From Scleroderma bovista (lineage: Eukaryota; Basidiomycota; Agaricomycetes; Boletales; Sclerodermataceae), in the NCBI GenBank assembly GCA_037178675.1, contig JAYMGJ010000667.1, forward strand, positions 1 to 28,309: a stretch of DNA of 28,309 nt. The letters run 5' to 3'. Both the position numbers and the translations under genes were made by a program. Positions 18,986 through 28,309 of this stretch are shown here, piece by piece (the stretch's first letter is position 1; each line of letters starts with the position of its first letter). The notes under the pieces were generated by a model. The model was not told the origin of the DNA. It saw only the letters and a program-made list of their open reading frames with translations, and made no database searches.

Positions 18986-18993
18986 CTTTATAG
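18986..18993 (-). promoter_or_regulatory. TATA box of the antisense gene
   Basis: CTATAAAG on the minus strand lies 51-58 nt upstream of the ATG at 18935 and outside the LTR. This leaves room for a start site about 30 nt downstream and a 20-nt leader. It suggests the accessory gene has its own promoter. Confidence 0.55.
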
Positions 18994-19087
18994 ATCCATA
19001 ATTCGTACTCAGACAACACTCCGGTACTCCGCATTGTTCTAAGCGACCACACGACAGCCTCATTGGGGCCTCATGGGTTCGGCCCCT

Positions 19088-19100
19088 AAAAGGGGGATAC
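19088..19100 (+). other. Polypurine tract of element B
   Basis: AAAAGGGGGATAC directly precedes the 3' LTR start TGTTACGACC, the expected plus-strand primer. It is separated from pol by 1.35 kb because of the antisense gene. Confidence 0.85.
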
Positions 19101-19744
19101 TGTTACGACCATGCCCAACTCCAGGTCTTATCCGGTCACTCCGGTCGCATCGCAGCTCTACAGCTCAACTCTGGTCGCTCAACACTTACTCCGGTCACGC
19201 TCGCGCAGATATGCCTCCATTAAGTACGACCCTTGGACTATCCTCTGTTCGCTCGTTACCACACCTCGCCGTTTACCCTGCCTTGACGTGAGTTCTCCGT
19301 GAACTCGATATATCCCATGCCTTGTGTTATTTTCACCGGACCTGATTTATTTTACCCGGACCTGACTTTATTTTCATCGGACCTGACCTAGTACTTTCTC
19401 CGGTTGTCCCTTGTCCGTCTTTTAGGCTGTTTACTTGTCACTGTATATACTCGACCCTAGTTCTTACTTAGTATAAGTACTCTGTAGTTTATCCTGTACT
19501 CCTCAGTCTGAAATCAACCATAGTCATCTACTCTTGTTCTTGTCCGTCTCTGTCTTCATCTCCGTCTCCTCCTCTTGACCAGAACCTATGCAAGGGATCA
19601 ACGCTCGTTGTCCTTAGTCGTTGAATCCAAGCGGTCACCAACTCCGGCCGGACTAATCCCTTGTCCAGCCCTCTGCCCTCTTCCTTCGTCCACTTCTGTC
19701 CGGACTTGACCGGACCTCCTACCGGAGTAGACCCGGACTTGACA
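19101..19744 (+). repeat. 3' LTR of element B (644 bp)
   Basis: It matches the 5' LTR except for six transitions (19106, 19219, 19545, 19590, 19692, 19702 by alignment) and one extra C at about 19387. Every substitution falls in a CpG of one or the other copy. It is followed by the target duplication AACAC (19745-19749). Confidence 0.96.
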
Positions 19745-21240
19745 AACACACTGAAAAGCTATGGTGTGCTGTCACATGCCTTGGAAAAGTTCCACTTATC
19801 CTTAGTCACACCTGGCTGCAAAAGCATAATCCCGATATAGATTGGGTCACTGGCAAAGTTAATTTAACTAGGTGTCCTCCTGAGTGCAAGTCACTTTTGG
19901 AGACACGCTTTGCTAAATTATTACGAGAGAACAAATCTCAAGAAACTTGGGTACAAGCTTTGAAAGCTCATGAATCAAAGGTCACTATTGATGAGTCAAC
20001 CTAGAAGAAGCTCAGAAGCATGTGCCTAAAGAGTACTGGGAGTTCCTAGATGTATTTAGTAAAAAGTCATCAGAGCACATGCCGCTAAGAAAACGAAAAC
20101 CTTGGGATCATGGAATTGATCTAAAAGAAGACTTCCCGCCCAAGAAGGGAAGGCTTATTCCGCTCTCTGTTGACGAGCAAAAAGAAGTCGAATTGTTCCT
20201 TGATGATTAGCTCACAAAAGGATACATTTGGCCTTCTATTAGTCAACAGATGTCACCAGTCTTCTTTATCCCGAAAAAGGACAGCAAGAAGTGCATGGTA
20301 CAGGATTACCAATATGTAAACAACTGGACGATTAAAAATAATTATCTGCTACTGCTTATCTCTCAGCTTGTTGACAAGCTTAAAGGTTGCAAACTCTTCA
20401 CAAAGATGGATCTTCGTTGGGGTTACAACAATGTGAGGATTCGCAAAGGTGATGGATGGAAAGCTGCGTTTGTAACACACAAAGGGGCTTTTGAGCGGTT
20501 AGTTATGTATTTCGGTCTCTGTAACTCGCCCACGACATTCCAAAAGATGATGAATGAGATATTCCATGATATGTTGGATGTCTGTGTGGTGTACATTGAT
20601 GACCTTATGGTATTTACAGATATGGACGATCAGGAAAAGCATGATAGAATTGTGCTTGAAGTCTTGAAATGTTTACATGATAATGATCTTTATGTCAAAC
20701 CTGAGAAGTGTCGCTTCAGAGTCACCAAAGTCAACTTCCTCGGTATGATTGTTTCACGTGATGGGATCAAAATGGACCCTGAAAAAGTTAATGCTATTTT
20801 GAAGTGGCCTGAGCCAACAAATGTAAAGCAGGTTCACACATTCCTAGGCCTTGGAAACTTTTATAGACGCTTCATTAAAGATTATGTGATCATGGCTAGA
20901 CCCATGATGGACCTTACATGTAAAGATACTGTATTTAACTTCAGAGAGAAGGAACGTGCTGCATTTGAGGCTTTGAAAGCCACCTTTACTCGTGCTCCAG
21001 TACTTCAGTACCCCAATCAGGACCATGAATTCTGCCTGAAAACAGATGTGTCTGAGTTCGCCGTCGGGGGAGTGATATCTGTGAAGTGCAAAGATGGTGA
21101 ATTCAGACCCATCGCATACATGTCACATTCCATGACGCCTCCCAAACGAAATTATCCTATTCACGATAAAGAGATGCTGGCCATCATAAAAGTAACTGAG
21201 GCCTGGCGCCATTATCTCGAAGCCACTCCTTATGCTTTGA
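19745..21240 (+). pseudogene. pol: Gypsy Pol (protease C-term, RT, RNase H start), copy C
   Basis: It resumes the protease interrupted at 11860 and reads the usual protease end (LILSHTWLQKHNPDIDW, near 19795-19845). A TAG at 20002-20004 coincides with a frameshift; the next frame starts EEAQKHVPKEYWEFLDVFSK and has a TAG at 20208-20210 before KGYIWPS. RT is then continuous: FTKMDLRWGYNN near 20400 and YIDD at 20592-20603. RNase H begins at KTDVSEFAVGG (about 21040) and is cut at 21240 by the inverted-repeat element. It is close in sequence to copy A throughout, with copy A lacking the N-terminal part. Confidence 0.9.
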
Positions 21241-21735
21241 TAGAGTTTAAAAGTCCAGTCCATAGGACTGCAAAAAGACCAGAAACTGGACTGGACTGGA
21301 CTGGTCGCAACTGGACTGCAGTTGCCAGTTGCCTACTTTTGAGAATGATGAAAAAGACTGGTTGCAACCAGTTGCAACCACATTATGTAAGCAATACATA
21401 TATGGTATAAAAACCCCTATATTACAGGCTAATTTTGGCCTGCAGTGGGTCTTAAGGGGTGTAAAACTGATCTTTTTGGATGAAATATGGCACAAATAAA
21501 TATATAATGACTTGTATATAATTACTACAGTCTATAAATAGTATTTAGATGCTATCTGACACACTTTTGATGTGAAAAACATCAATAAAATGCAAAAAAA
21601 AACTGGTTTTTTTTAGTGGTTTGGACCAGTCTTTAAGCAGTCCATGAACCATTCCTAGGCTTCCAAAAGTGGTCCAGTCTGGTCCTCTTCCAAAAAAGGC
21701 AAAAAAACCAGACTGGACTGGACTTTTAAACTCTA
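21241..21735. mobile_element. Non-autonomous inverted-repeat element (MITE-like, 495 bp)
   Basis: Perfect 19-bp terminal inverted repeats, GAGTTTAAAAGTCCAGTCC at 21243-21261 and its reverse complement at 21715-21733, sit between TA dinucleotides (21241-21242, 21734-21735). The subterminal DNA is crowded with CCAGT/ACTGG words (GACTGGACTGGACTGG near 21286) and the centre is AT-rich with no coding capacity. TA flanks suggest a Tc1/mariner-type transposase in trans, but a longer target duplication or another superfamily cannot be excluded. Compared with copy A, about 33 bp of RNase H next to the left end are missing. Confidence 0.75.
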
Positions 21736-23658
21736 CTTTACAAAGTCGCAGAATCTGTCTAAACGCCAAGCGCGCTGGCAAATGTGGATGATGTGCTTCA
21801 ATTATTCGCTTATCTATAAGAAGGGAACTCAGATGCATGTTGCAGATCCACTTAGCAGGTGATCGCACCACTACATATCCAGTTCCAAAGACAACAAGGA
21901 TCAGGTCCTGTTGAACCTGGTATCTATTAAGCTGATTGATGTCACTGATCAGACTTACGAAGAATGACAGTCGCTCATTATGAACTTTCACAACACTCCT
22001 GCTGCTGGGCATAAAGGAGTAAAAGCTATGTATAACATGCTCAGGAAGCACTATTCTTGGAAAGGGATGAAGGAACAGATTCAGACTTACATGAAACACT
22101 GTCAAAAGTGTCAGCAGTCCAAGGTCTCAAATCAAAAGACTTCTGGAAGTCTTGTTCTGCTCCCTACCCTGAGTGCCCCATGGCTTGACATCATGATGGA
22201 CTTTGCTGAGATGCCGGAATCCCTCAGTTACAACTATATATTAGTCATGGTTGATCAGTTCTCCAAAGAGGTCGTGTTTGTGCCTTGTACAAAGGAGGAA
22301 ACCGCTCTGTCAACTGCTGAGTTATTTAGAGACCATGTCTGGTGTCAGCATGGACTCCCATCTTCCATTGTGTCTGACCATGGATCGGTCTTTGCGAGCA
22401 ACTTCCTGGGGGAGTTGTATAGACTTTTAGGTGTGAAGAGGAAGATATCTACAGCATTTCATCCTCAAACCGATGGTCAAACGGAGTGGTTGAACTGCAA
22501 AATTAATCAGTATCTCCGAACCTACATAAACAATCGTCAGAATGAATGGGCTAAATGGATCAAGATTGCCCAGTTCATTTGGAACAACACGGTCTTGGAA
22601 GTAACTACTGATTCCCCATTTGGAATTACCCAGAGTGTTACGACCATGTCCAACTCCGGATCTTATCCAGTTACTCCGGTCGCATTGCAGCCCCATAGCT
22701 CAACTCCGGTCGTTCTCAGTTACTCCGGTCACGGTCGTGCAGATAACCTTCCGCTAACTATGACCCTTGGTCTATACTCCATTCGCTCTTACTACACCTC
22801 GCCGTCTACCCTGCCTTGACGTGAGTTCTCCGTGAACTCGATATTCCTATACCTTGTAGCATTTTCACCGGACCTGATTTATTTTACCCGGTCCTGACTT
22901 TATTTTCACCAGACCTGACCTAGTCCTAACTCCGGTCATCCCTTGTCCGCTATTAGGTTGTTTACTTGTCACCGTATGTACTCGACCCTAGTTTCTACTT
23001 AGTATAAGTACCCTCTAGTTTACCTTGTAGACCTCAGTCTGAAATCAACCATAGTCTCTACTCCTGATCTTGTCCGTCTCTGTCTCTGTCTCTGTCTCCC
23101 CTTCTTGACCAGAACCTACGCAAGGGATCAACACTTGTTGTCCTTAGTCATTGAATCCAAACGGTCACCAACTCCGGCCGGACTAATCTCTTGTCCAGCC
23201 CTCTGCCCTCTCCCTTCGTCCATTTCTGTCCGGACCTGACCGGACCCCCTACTGGAGTAGACCTGGACTTGACACAGAGTTATTCTCCTCAGATGGGTGT
23301 TGAGCCTGTGGAAACAGTAGCCCCAGTGGCTAAGGACTTTGCCGCCATATTTAATAAAGTTGTTGAGTCTTCTGAGAAGGCAAAACATAATATGAAGATT
23401 CAGGCGGATAAGCACAGGAATCCTGCCCCAGATTATGTTGTGGGCCAACAAGTTTGGCTTTCTATGGACAATCTTTGCATGCTAAATTGCACTTCTAAGA
23501 AGCTCACAGAGAAATGAATTGGCCCCTATGAGGTCACTCGTGTAACTCCGAATGTGGTTGAGCTTAAGCTCCCAAAAACTCTTCAGATTCACCTGGTTGT
23601 GAATGTTTCTCGAGTAAAGCTGTATTTAGGTCCTCTTCCTGGTCAACCTGTATCCTGG
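21736..23658 (+). pseudogene. pol: Gypsy Pol (RNase H end, integrase), copy C
   Basis: It resumes at FTKSQNLSKRQARWQMWMM. In-frame stops are TGA at 21860-21862 (CGA in copy A), TGA at 21965-21967 (TGC in A) and TGA at 23515-23517 (TGG in A). The integrase HHCC domain is at about 21990-22120. The DDE core has D at 22199-22201 (MMDFAEMPES), D in VSDHGSVFASNF (near 22375) and E in DGQTEWLNCK (near 22483). A solo LTR splits it at 22636-23274; after removal the frame continues GITQS-YSPQMGVEP. The GPY/F module (IGPYEVTRV) is at 23518, and the copy ends at VSRVKLYLGPLPGQP, cut by repeat F before the chromodomain. Confidence 0.9.
22636..23274 (+). repeat. Solo LTR of family B in copy C integrase
   Basis: 639 bp, TGTTACGACC to GGACTTGACA, flanked by a perfect target duplication CAGAG (22631-22635 and 23275-23279). 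It keeps the tandem CCGGACCTGA-type units (about 22860-22920), TATAAG at 23003 and the decamer AGTCTGAAAT at 23036-23045. It is visibly more diverged from element B's LTRs than those are from each other, so this insertion is older or comes from another sublineage. Confidence 0.95.
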
Positions 23659-23905
23659 TGTCACGCACCAAACATGTTTGGTACTGTGGACATGGAGAAA
23701 GTTAGCCAATGAAACTAATGCGAAGAACGCACCCAAGATTTGTTGAAAGATTGTCCCGACTTGAGGGATACAGACAGCCCTCGCTATCCATATCATGCAA
23801 AGTCAAGACTATCCTTATGAGAAGAATGAATACAAGCTTGTCATAGCCATCTATCGCACAAGAATGACTATCCTGGAGCAAGAGATGAATGCCATCGTCT
23901 GTTCT
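23659..23905 (+). repeat. Repeat F fragment cutting off copy C
   Basis: It starts TGTCACGCACCAAAC with a perfect 16-bp palindrome ACCAAACATGTTTGGT at 23667-23682. It is the inverted relative of 8430-8595; the shared blocks are the tip and the ATAGCCATCTATCG region near 23843, with about 85 bp extra here between them. The right part is replaced by element D's LTR at 23906. It is probably an LTR of a further retroelement family (TG start); no coding sequence is seen. Confidence 0.65.
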
Positions 23906-24531
23906 TGTCATGACCATGTCCAGTTCCAGTCGCTCTCCCAGTTACTCCGGCTTCATCGCAGCTATACAGCTCGATCCCGGCCCTTGCGCTTCATCCCCAG
24001 TTCCGGACTATGCTCGCGCACATAGTATCTGTTAAGTCCGTACTCGACCCTATCCGTTTCTCCAATCTGGTTTAGTTCCACTTACCGCATTGTTCCTGCA
24101 CCTGTTCTGTCACCCCTGTATACTTCCAGTTCCCCGTGTCTGCTTCAAGCCTGGCTCCCCGTTTATTTTCCTGTCCCCATTTATTTTACCGACCTATTCC
24201 TTTCACTCTCGTTCCCTTGTTCTGGCTTTTGGTTGTTTACTTGTCACCGTATATACTCAGGTTACTTCCGTCTCCGTATATAAAGTCCTGTACTCAGTCT
24301 TGTATCTTCAGTCTGAAATCAACTAAGTCACCCACTCTGTATCTCTCGTCCCTGCTCTCTCTTGACCAGAATCCACGCAAGGGGTCAACGCTTGACTTCT
24401 GTCGTTGTACCCAATCGGTCTATCCTACCCCCTGAGCAATACCTGGCCTAGGCCAATCTCTGCCCCTCCCTCGTTCAAGACCTTAACTGGATTTCGTCCG
24501 GACTTTGTCCAGAGTGGACCCAGATTTGACA
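23906..24531 (+). repeat. 5' LTR of element D (626 bp)
   Basis: It starts TGTCATGACC and ends GATTTGACA. TATATAAAG at 24277 is 33 nt upstream of AGTCTGAAAT (24310-24319), as in element B. The U3 tandem CCGGACCTGA units are degenerate here (about 24160-24205), and CCGG words are fewer. Confidence 0.9.
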
Positions 24532-24533
24532 GT

Positions 24534-24543
24534 ATTTCAGACT
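24534..24543 (+). other. Primer binding site of element D
   Basis: ATTTCAGACT begins two bases after the LTR end, the exact reverse complement of the LTR decamer at 24310-24319. Its conservation despite LTR divergence supports a functional self-priming pairing. Confidence 0.7.
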
Positions 24544-24606
24544 CGCACCTTGTGTGGGTTCTCAAAATGTTACTAGTACGCCCTCTTAGAAAAAACCCCT
24601 ATTATG

Positions 24607-27600
24607 ACCATGACTACCCGTGCTCGCGCTCATACTGAGGCAGCACTTGCTGAAGAAGCAGGAGCAGTCAACAATCTTCGTCTCTCTGCTGCTCAACAGG
24701 CTATGTCTAGTCGTAGGCAACCTCCGGTTTCGGTAAGCCAGTTTCGGAGCTTCACAGCTCGCTCCCCCAGACCAGTGTTGTCGACTCCGTGTCGCGACAC
24801 CGCATCACAGAGCCTTCATGGCTCTGCAGACCCTGTTCACCAAGGATCCGTTCCCGGTGATAGGTTCCCCTACCACCGTGACCCCAGCCCGGATCGTTGC
24901 GAGCCCGGCCATTACCAGTGGTTCGGCCCCGAAGATGATGGTCCCGGTAATGACCCAGATGACCCCGGCGACGACGGTGATGATGATGACGACAACGAAG
25001 AGTTCCTCGACGCTACAGAGGAACTAGACGCTAATCTAGCGGTCTTCCATAACCTCGCCCTCGCTGTCAACTGTCTCTCCCGCTCCTCTCGCCGGACCAA
25101 TGAGTCCTCTTCTTCACATGCCAAAGTCCAAGACCCGGACACCTTCGACGGCACTGACCCCAAGAAACTCTGGACCTTTCTGGTCCAATGTGAACTTTGT
25201 TTTCAAGATCGCGCAAAAACTTTCCGCCTGGACCGTGCTAAAATAACTTTCGCCCAGTCATACCTAAAAGGTATGGCATTAGAGTGGTTCGAACCGGACC
25301 TTCTCGAGTCCACCGATCCGACTAACCGTCCCCACTGGATGGACAACTGGATCGCCTTCGTCACGGAGCTCCAGTCCACCTTCGGACCGCACAACCCGGT
25401 CGCTGATGCAGAGAATCAGCTTGACCTCCTTCAGATGAAGGATAGCCACCGTGTCACGCGGTACATCGTCAGCTTCAACCGGCTGGCCTCTCAGATCAGG
25501 GGCTACGGTGACGGCGCACTCTGACACTACTTCTACTCCGGTCTACCCGACCAGATCAAGGACGAGCTTTCCTGGATAGGGAAGCCTTGGACGTTGGATG
25601 GTACCCGCGCCCTGGTGCAGGAGATCAACGCGCGCTATTGGGAGCGTAAGGATGAAATCTCCCGGACCTCTAAAAGTCAGTCATCCACCCCTGCTACCAA
25701 GTCCCCCAACTCTGGGGGCAACTCAACTAAATCCGGTCAGGAGAAATCCAAGACTGGTAGCAATGCCTCGTCCGGTTCCTCCAAACTGGCCAACAAACCT
25801 ACCACATCTGGTCCCTCTAAACTGGACCTGACCGACAAGCTCAGGAAGGATGGTAAGCTCACTGCCGACGAGCGTAAGCGGCGACTTGACAATAACCTTT
25901 GCATGTTTTGCGGGGGTGCTGGCCACTTTGCTGACAAGTGCCAGAAGAAGTCGAAAAAAGCCAAAGCTCGCACTGCGGCAGCCTCTGAGTCCACAAAACC
26001 GGACTCAAACTCAGGTGCTACTCCTGAGTCAAAAAAAAGAGTAAGCAGTTCCCGGACCTCTGCACCACCGGTGAGCTGCGTTGACTCAGGTAGTGCACCT
26101 ACGGAGGCTCGCCTCAACATGTCCGCTCTTTCAGATCCGAATTCCCTTACTCCGTCTGTTTCCTTATTAGCTTACAATTTATCGAAAATCCGCGCGCTCG
26201 TGGACTCCGGTTCCACTCACTGCTTCGTAGATTCACAGTACGCGCACAAAAACAAATTTGTCACATATTCCGTACCCCCAATTGTACTCCGGCTCTTCAA
26301 TGGTACATCCAACTTTACGATTACCCAAGCAGTTGATTTATCAATCCTGTTCCCTGCATCCAGTGATGTCACCCCTATGATATTTTATCTCACTCCGCTC
26401 GATTCAGAATGCAAACTAGTCCTTGGACACAACTGGCTCACCTGCTTCAATCTGTTGATTGACTGGGTATTGGGCAGTATCAAATTCCGGACTACTGCAG
26501 GACGTCTGCTTGTGCCCCCGTCGACTCCGTCTCCAGTCCAGCCCGGAAAACCTGAACCTGGTCTCTCTGACCGGACTACCCCTGGCTTCACGCCATCTGT
26601 CAACATACCAGCTTGCACCCCTCCTCACATCTCTCTGGTCAACGCTGTCGCGTTCAATCGCACGTGTAAGTTAGAGGGATCCATCCAGTTCCTACTTCAG
26701 CTTCTCCCTTCGGAAGAAGCAAAAGCCCAGTCTTTGTCCAGTTCATCCTCTTCGGAATTAACTAGTGTCCCTCCGGAGTACTGCGACTATGCGGATGTCT
26801 TTAGTAAAGCGAAAGCCTCTGAGCTCCCACCCCATCGCGACTATGACCTGAAGATCGATCTTGAAGAAGGAGCATCTCCACCCCTGGGAACACTCTACTC
26901 GTTGTCTCCGGTCGAGCTTTCCGCTCTCCGGACTTTCATTGACAAAAACCTCGCTACAGGTTTCATACGACCTACTGCCTCTTCCCACGCTGCTCCGGTC
27001 CTCTTCATAAAAAAGAAGGACGGCTCCCTTCAACTCTGTGTTGACTTCCGGGGCCTCAACAAAGTCAGTAAGAAGGATCGCTACCCGCTCCCTCTCATCT
27101 CCGACCTCCTGGATTCTCCCAGCCGTGCTACGATCTACTCTAAGATCGACCTCCGGCACACATATCACCTAGTCCAGATTGCTCCGGGCAACGAGTGGAA
27201 GACCACCTTCTGCACACGATATGGATCCTATGAATGGTTGGTAATGCCTTTCGGCCTGACCAATGCCCCTGCAGCTTTCCAGCGGTTCGTTAATACTATA
27301 TTCGCCGACATGCTCGACGTCTGTGTCGTCGTCTATCTTAATGACATTCTCATCTACTCTGAGGACATGGACTCGCACCACGAACATGTCCGGGAGGTTC
27401 TCTGACGTCTCCGGTTGCATAAGCTGTTTGCCAAACCGGAGAAATGCAAGTTCCACTTGGACTCAGTTGAATATCTTGGATATCGCCTCTCCCCTAATGG
27501 TTTGACCATGTCCCCGGATAAGATCACTACAATCTGCGACTGGCCTGAGCCTCGAAAGGTAAAGGACATCCAGTCCTTCCTCGGATTCGCAAACTTTTAC

Positions 27601-28309
27601 CGCCAGTTTATTTTTAACTACTCCGACATTGTAGTACCCCTGACCCAGCTCACCCGGAAGGATGCTCCTTGGAATTTTTCTGAGGAGTGCCGTCGCTCCT
27701 TTAACATGCTCAAGCGGGCCTTCACCACCGTGCCAGTCCTCACACATTTCGTTCCAGACTCTCCAATTACCGTGGAGACCGATGCTTCCGACTACGCTGT
27801 CGCTGGTATACTCTCCATTACCTGCGCCAATGGCGAACTACGTCCGGTTGCATTCTACTCCCAGACCTTAACAGCCCCGGAGCTGAACTATGACATGCAT
27901 GACAAGGAACTGCTGGCGATCTTTGAGGCATTCCGGTCGTGGCACCACTATCTGGAGGGCTCCGCTACCCCGGTCAACGTTGTCACCAACCACAAAAACC
28001 TGGAATACTTTTCCACATCAAAAGTTCTTACATGCTGGCAAGCCCGGTGGTCGGAATTTTTGTCCCAGTTCCACTTAGTTATTCGTTTTTGCCCCGGTAA
28101 GCTCAGTGCTAAGCCGGACGCCCTGACTCGATGATGGGACGTCTACCCCAAAGAGGGGGATAGCAGCTATGCCCGGGTTAACCCCCACAATCTCCGGCCA
28201 GTGTTCACCCAAGAGCAACTAGCTCACTCCCTTCGCGCTACGTACCTAGAGCTCCCTATCCTAAGGGCAGTTGACATCATGGATGTCGAGACCCTTCACT
28301 CAGACATCC
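24607..28309 (+). pseudogene. gag-pol: Fused Gag-Pol of element D, partial
   Basis: A single frame runs from ATG 24607 to the window end, with TGA at 25522-25524, 27403-27405 and 28132-28134. Element B has CGC, CGC and CGA at the matching codons. Gag has the acidic run (about 24950-25030), the gag domain (FDGTDPKKLWTFLVQCELCF) and the zinc knuckle [14 protein letters not shown] (about 25903-25944). An A8 run at 26031-26038 leaves gag and pol in one frame (ESKKRVSSS). Protease keeps [10 protein letters not shown] (26203-26232). RT has YLND in place of YLDD (Asn at 27340-27342), which removes a metal-binding aspartate. RNase H has VTNHKNLEYF in place of VTDHKNLEYF (Asn at 27988-27990). After 28134 the frame continues into the RNase H-integrase linker. 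The integrase lies outside the window. Confidence 0.92.

Larger units (their letters stand above)
11861..19744 (+). mobile_element. Complete Ty3/Gypsy chromovirus B (7884 bp)
   Basis: This is a full-length element with two LTRs (643 and 644 bp), a primer binding site, gag, pol with chromodomain, an antisense accessory gene, a polypurine tract and a perfect 5-bp target duplication AACAC (11856-11860 and 19745-19749). Excision of the element and one duplicate restores copy C's protease frame (GKH-TEK). The LTRs differ by six substitutions and one single-base indel, so it is the youngest datable insertion here. Pol is broken by a TGA and a one-base deletion, and protease has lost its catalytic glycine, so it is not autonomous. 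Confidence 0.96.
9961..23658 (+). mobile_element. Ty3/Gypsy copy C, the nested host element
   Basis: This is a second member of copy A's family. Its pieces (gag 9962-11234, protease 11261-11860 and 19745-about 19860, RT/RNase H to 21240, RNase H/integrase 21736-23658) line up in order once four insertions are removed: the Copia-type solo LTR, element B, the 495-bp inverted-repeat element and the solo B-family LTR. Three of these have matching or near-matching target duplications, which proves insertion into C rather than chance adjacency. Both ends are missing: the 5' side meets TGTCTG repeats, the 3' side is cut by repeat F at 23659 before the chromodomain. It is the oldest layer in this part of the window. 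Confidence 0.9.
23906..28309 (+). mobile_element. Ty3/Gypsy chromovirus D, 5' part, B family
   Basis: 5' LTR, primer binding site, gag and pol up to just beyond RNase H; it continues past the window end. It was inserted into repeat F; the left flank GTTCT (23901-23905) should recur after its 3' LTR. It is collinear with element B but clearly diverged. Three in-frame TGA codons and two active-site substitutions show that it is dead. Confidence 0.93.

Noticed and set aside
1..28309. tRNA or rRNA genes
   Set aside because: None recognised by eye on either strand; a tRNA scan was not possible.

Overview
The window looks like fungal DNA, most likely from a basidiomycete of the Agaricomycetes. The evidence is short introns of 50 to 90 nt with GT..AG ends, chromodomain Ty3/Gypsy elements, a Helitron remnant, one gene resembling an Agaricomycete DUF6532-type protein, and decay concentrated at CpG sites. 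This is inference: no rRNA, tRNA or intact housekeeping gene is present to fix the taxon. Almost everything here is transposable-element DNA stacked by repeated insertion.

Layout, left to right. 1-300: a 170-bp-spaced direct repeat. 301-3337: the 3' part of a Ty3/Gypsy chromovirus (copy A: RT, RNase H, integrase, chromodomain, polypurine tract, 3' LTR). 3338-4975: a minus-strand Helitron Rep/helicase remnant, split by a solo LTR of A's family (4512-4899) with a perfect 5-bp target duplication. 4976-5597: the 3' end of a Ty1/Copia element with its LTR. 5598-9440: AT-rich and low-complexity DNA plus pieces of a spliced DUF6532-like gene, interrupted by about 2 kb that includes a repeat called F here. 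9440-9960: a TGTCTG-rich segment.

9961-23658 is a second, older copy of A's family (copy C, 5'- and 3'-truncated). It was used repeatedly as a target: a Copia-type solo LTR in gag (10835-11122), a complete 7.9-kb Ty3/Gypsy element B in the protease (11861-19744, duplication AACAC), a 495-bp inverted-repeat DNA element in RNase H (21241-21735) and a solo LTR of B's family in integrase (22636-23274, duplication CAGAG). Repeat F cuts C off at 23659, and another B-family element, D, starts inside F at 23906 and runs past the window end.

The B/D family is the most informative part. Its LTRs carry a conserved TATA box 33 nt upstream of a decamer complementary to the primer binding site just after the LTR, which suggests Tf1/sushi-type self-priming. 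Gag and Pol meet at an A7 run in B (consistent with -1 frameshifting) but an A8 run in D (one continuous frame). Between pol and the 3' LTR, B carries an antisense, intron-containing gene with its own TATA box, encoding a coiled coil, an exact Zn(II)2Cys6 cluster and an acidic tail. The six base differences between B's two LTRs are all CpG transitions, and several nonsense or active-site changes in A to D fit the same process, so these elements appear to be silenced and decaying. No element in the window looks autonomously competent.
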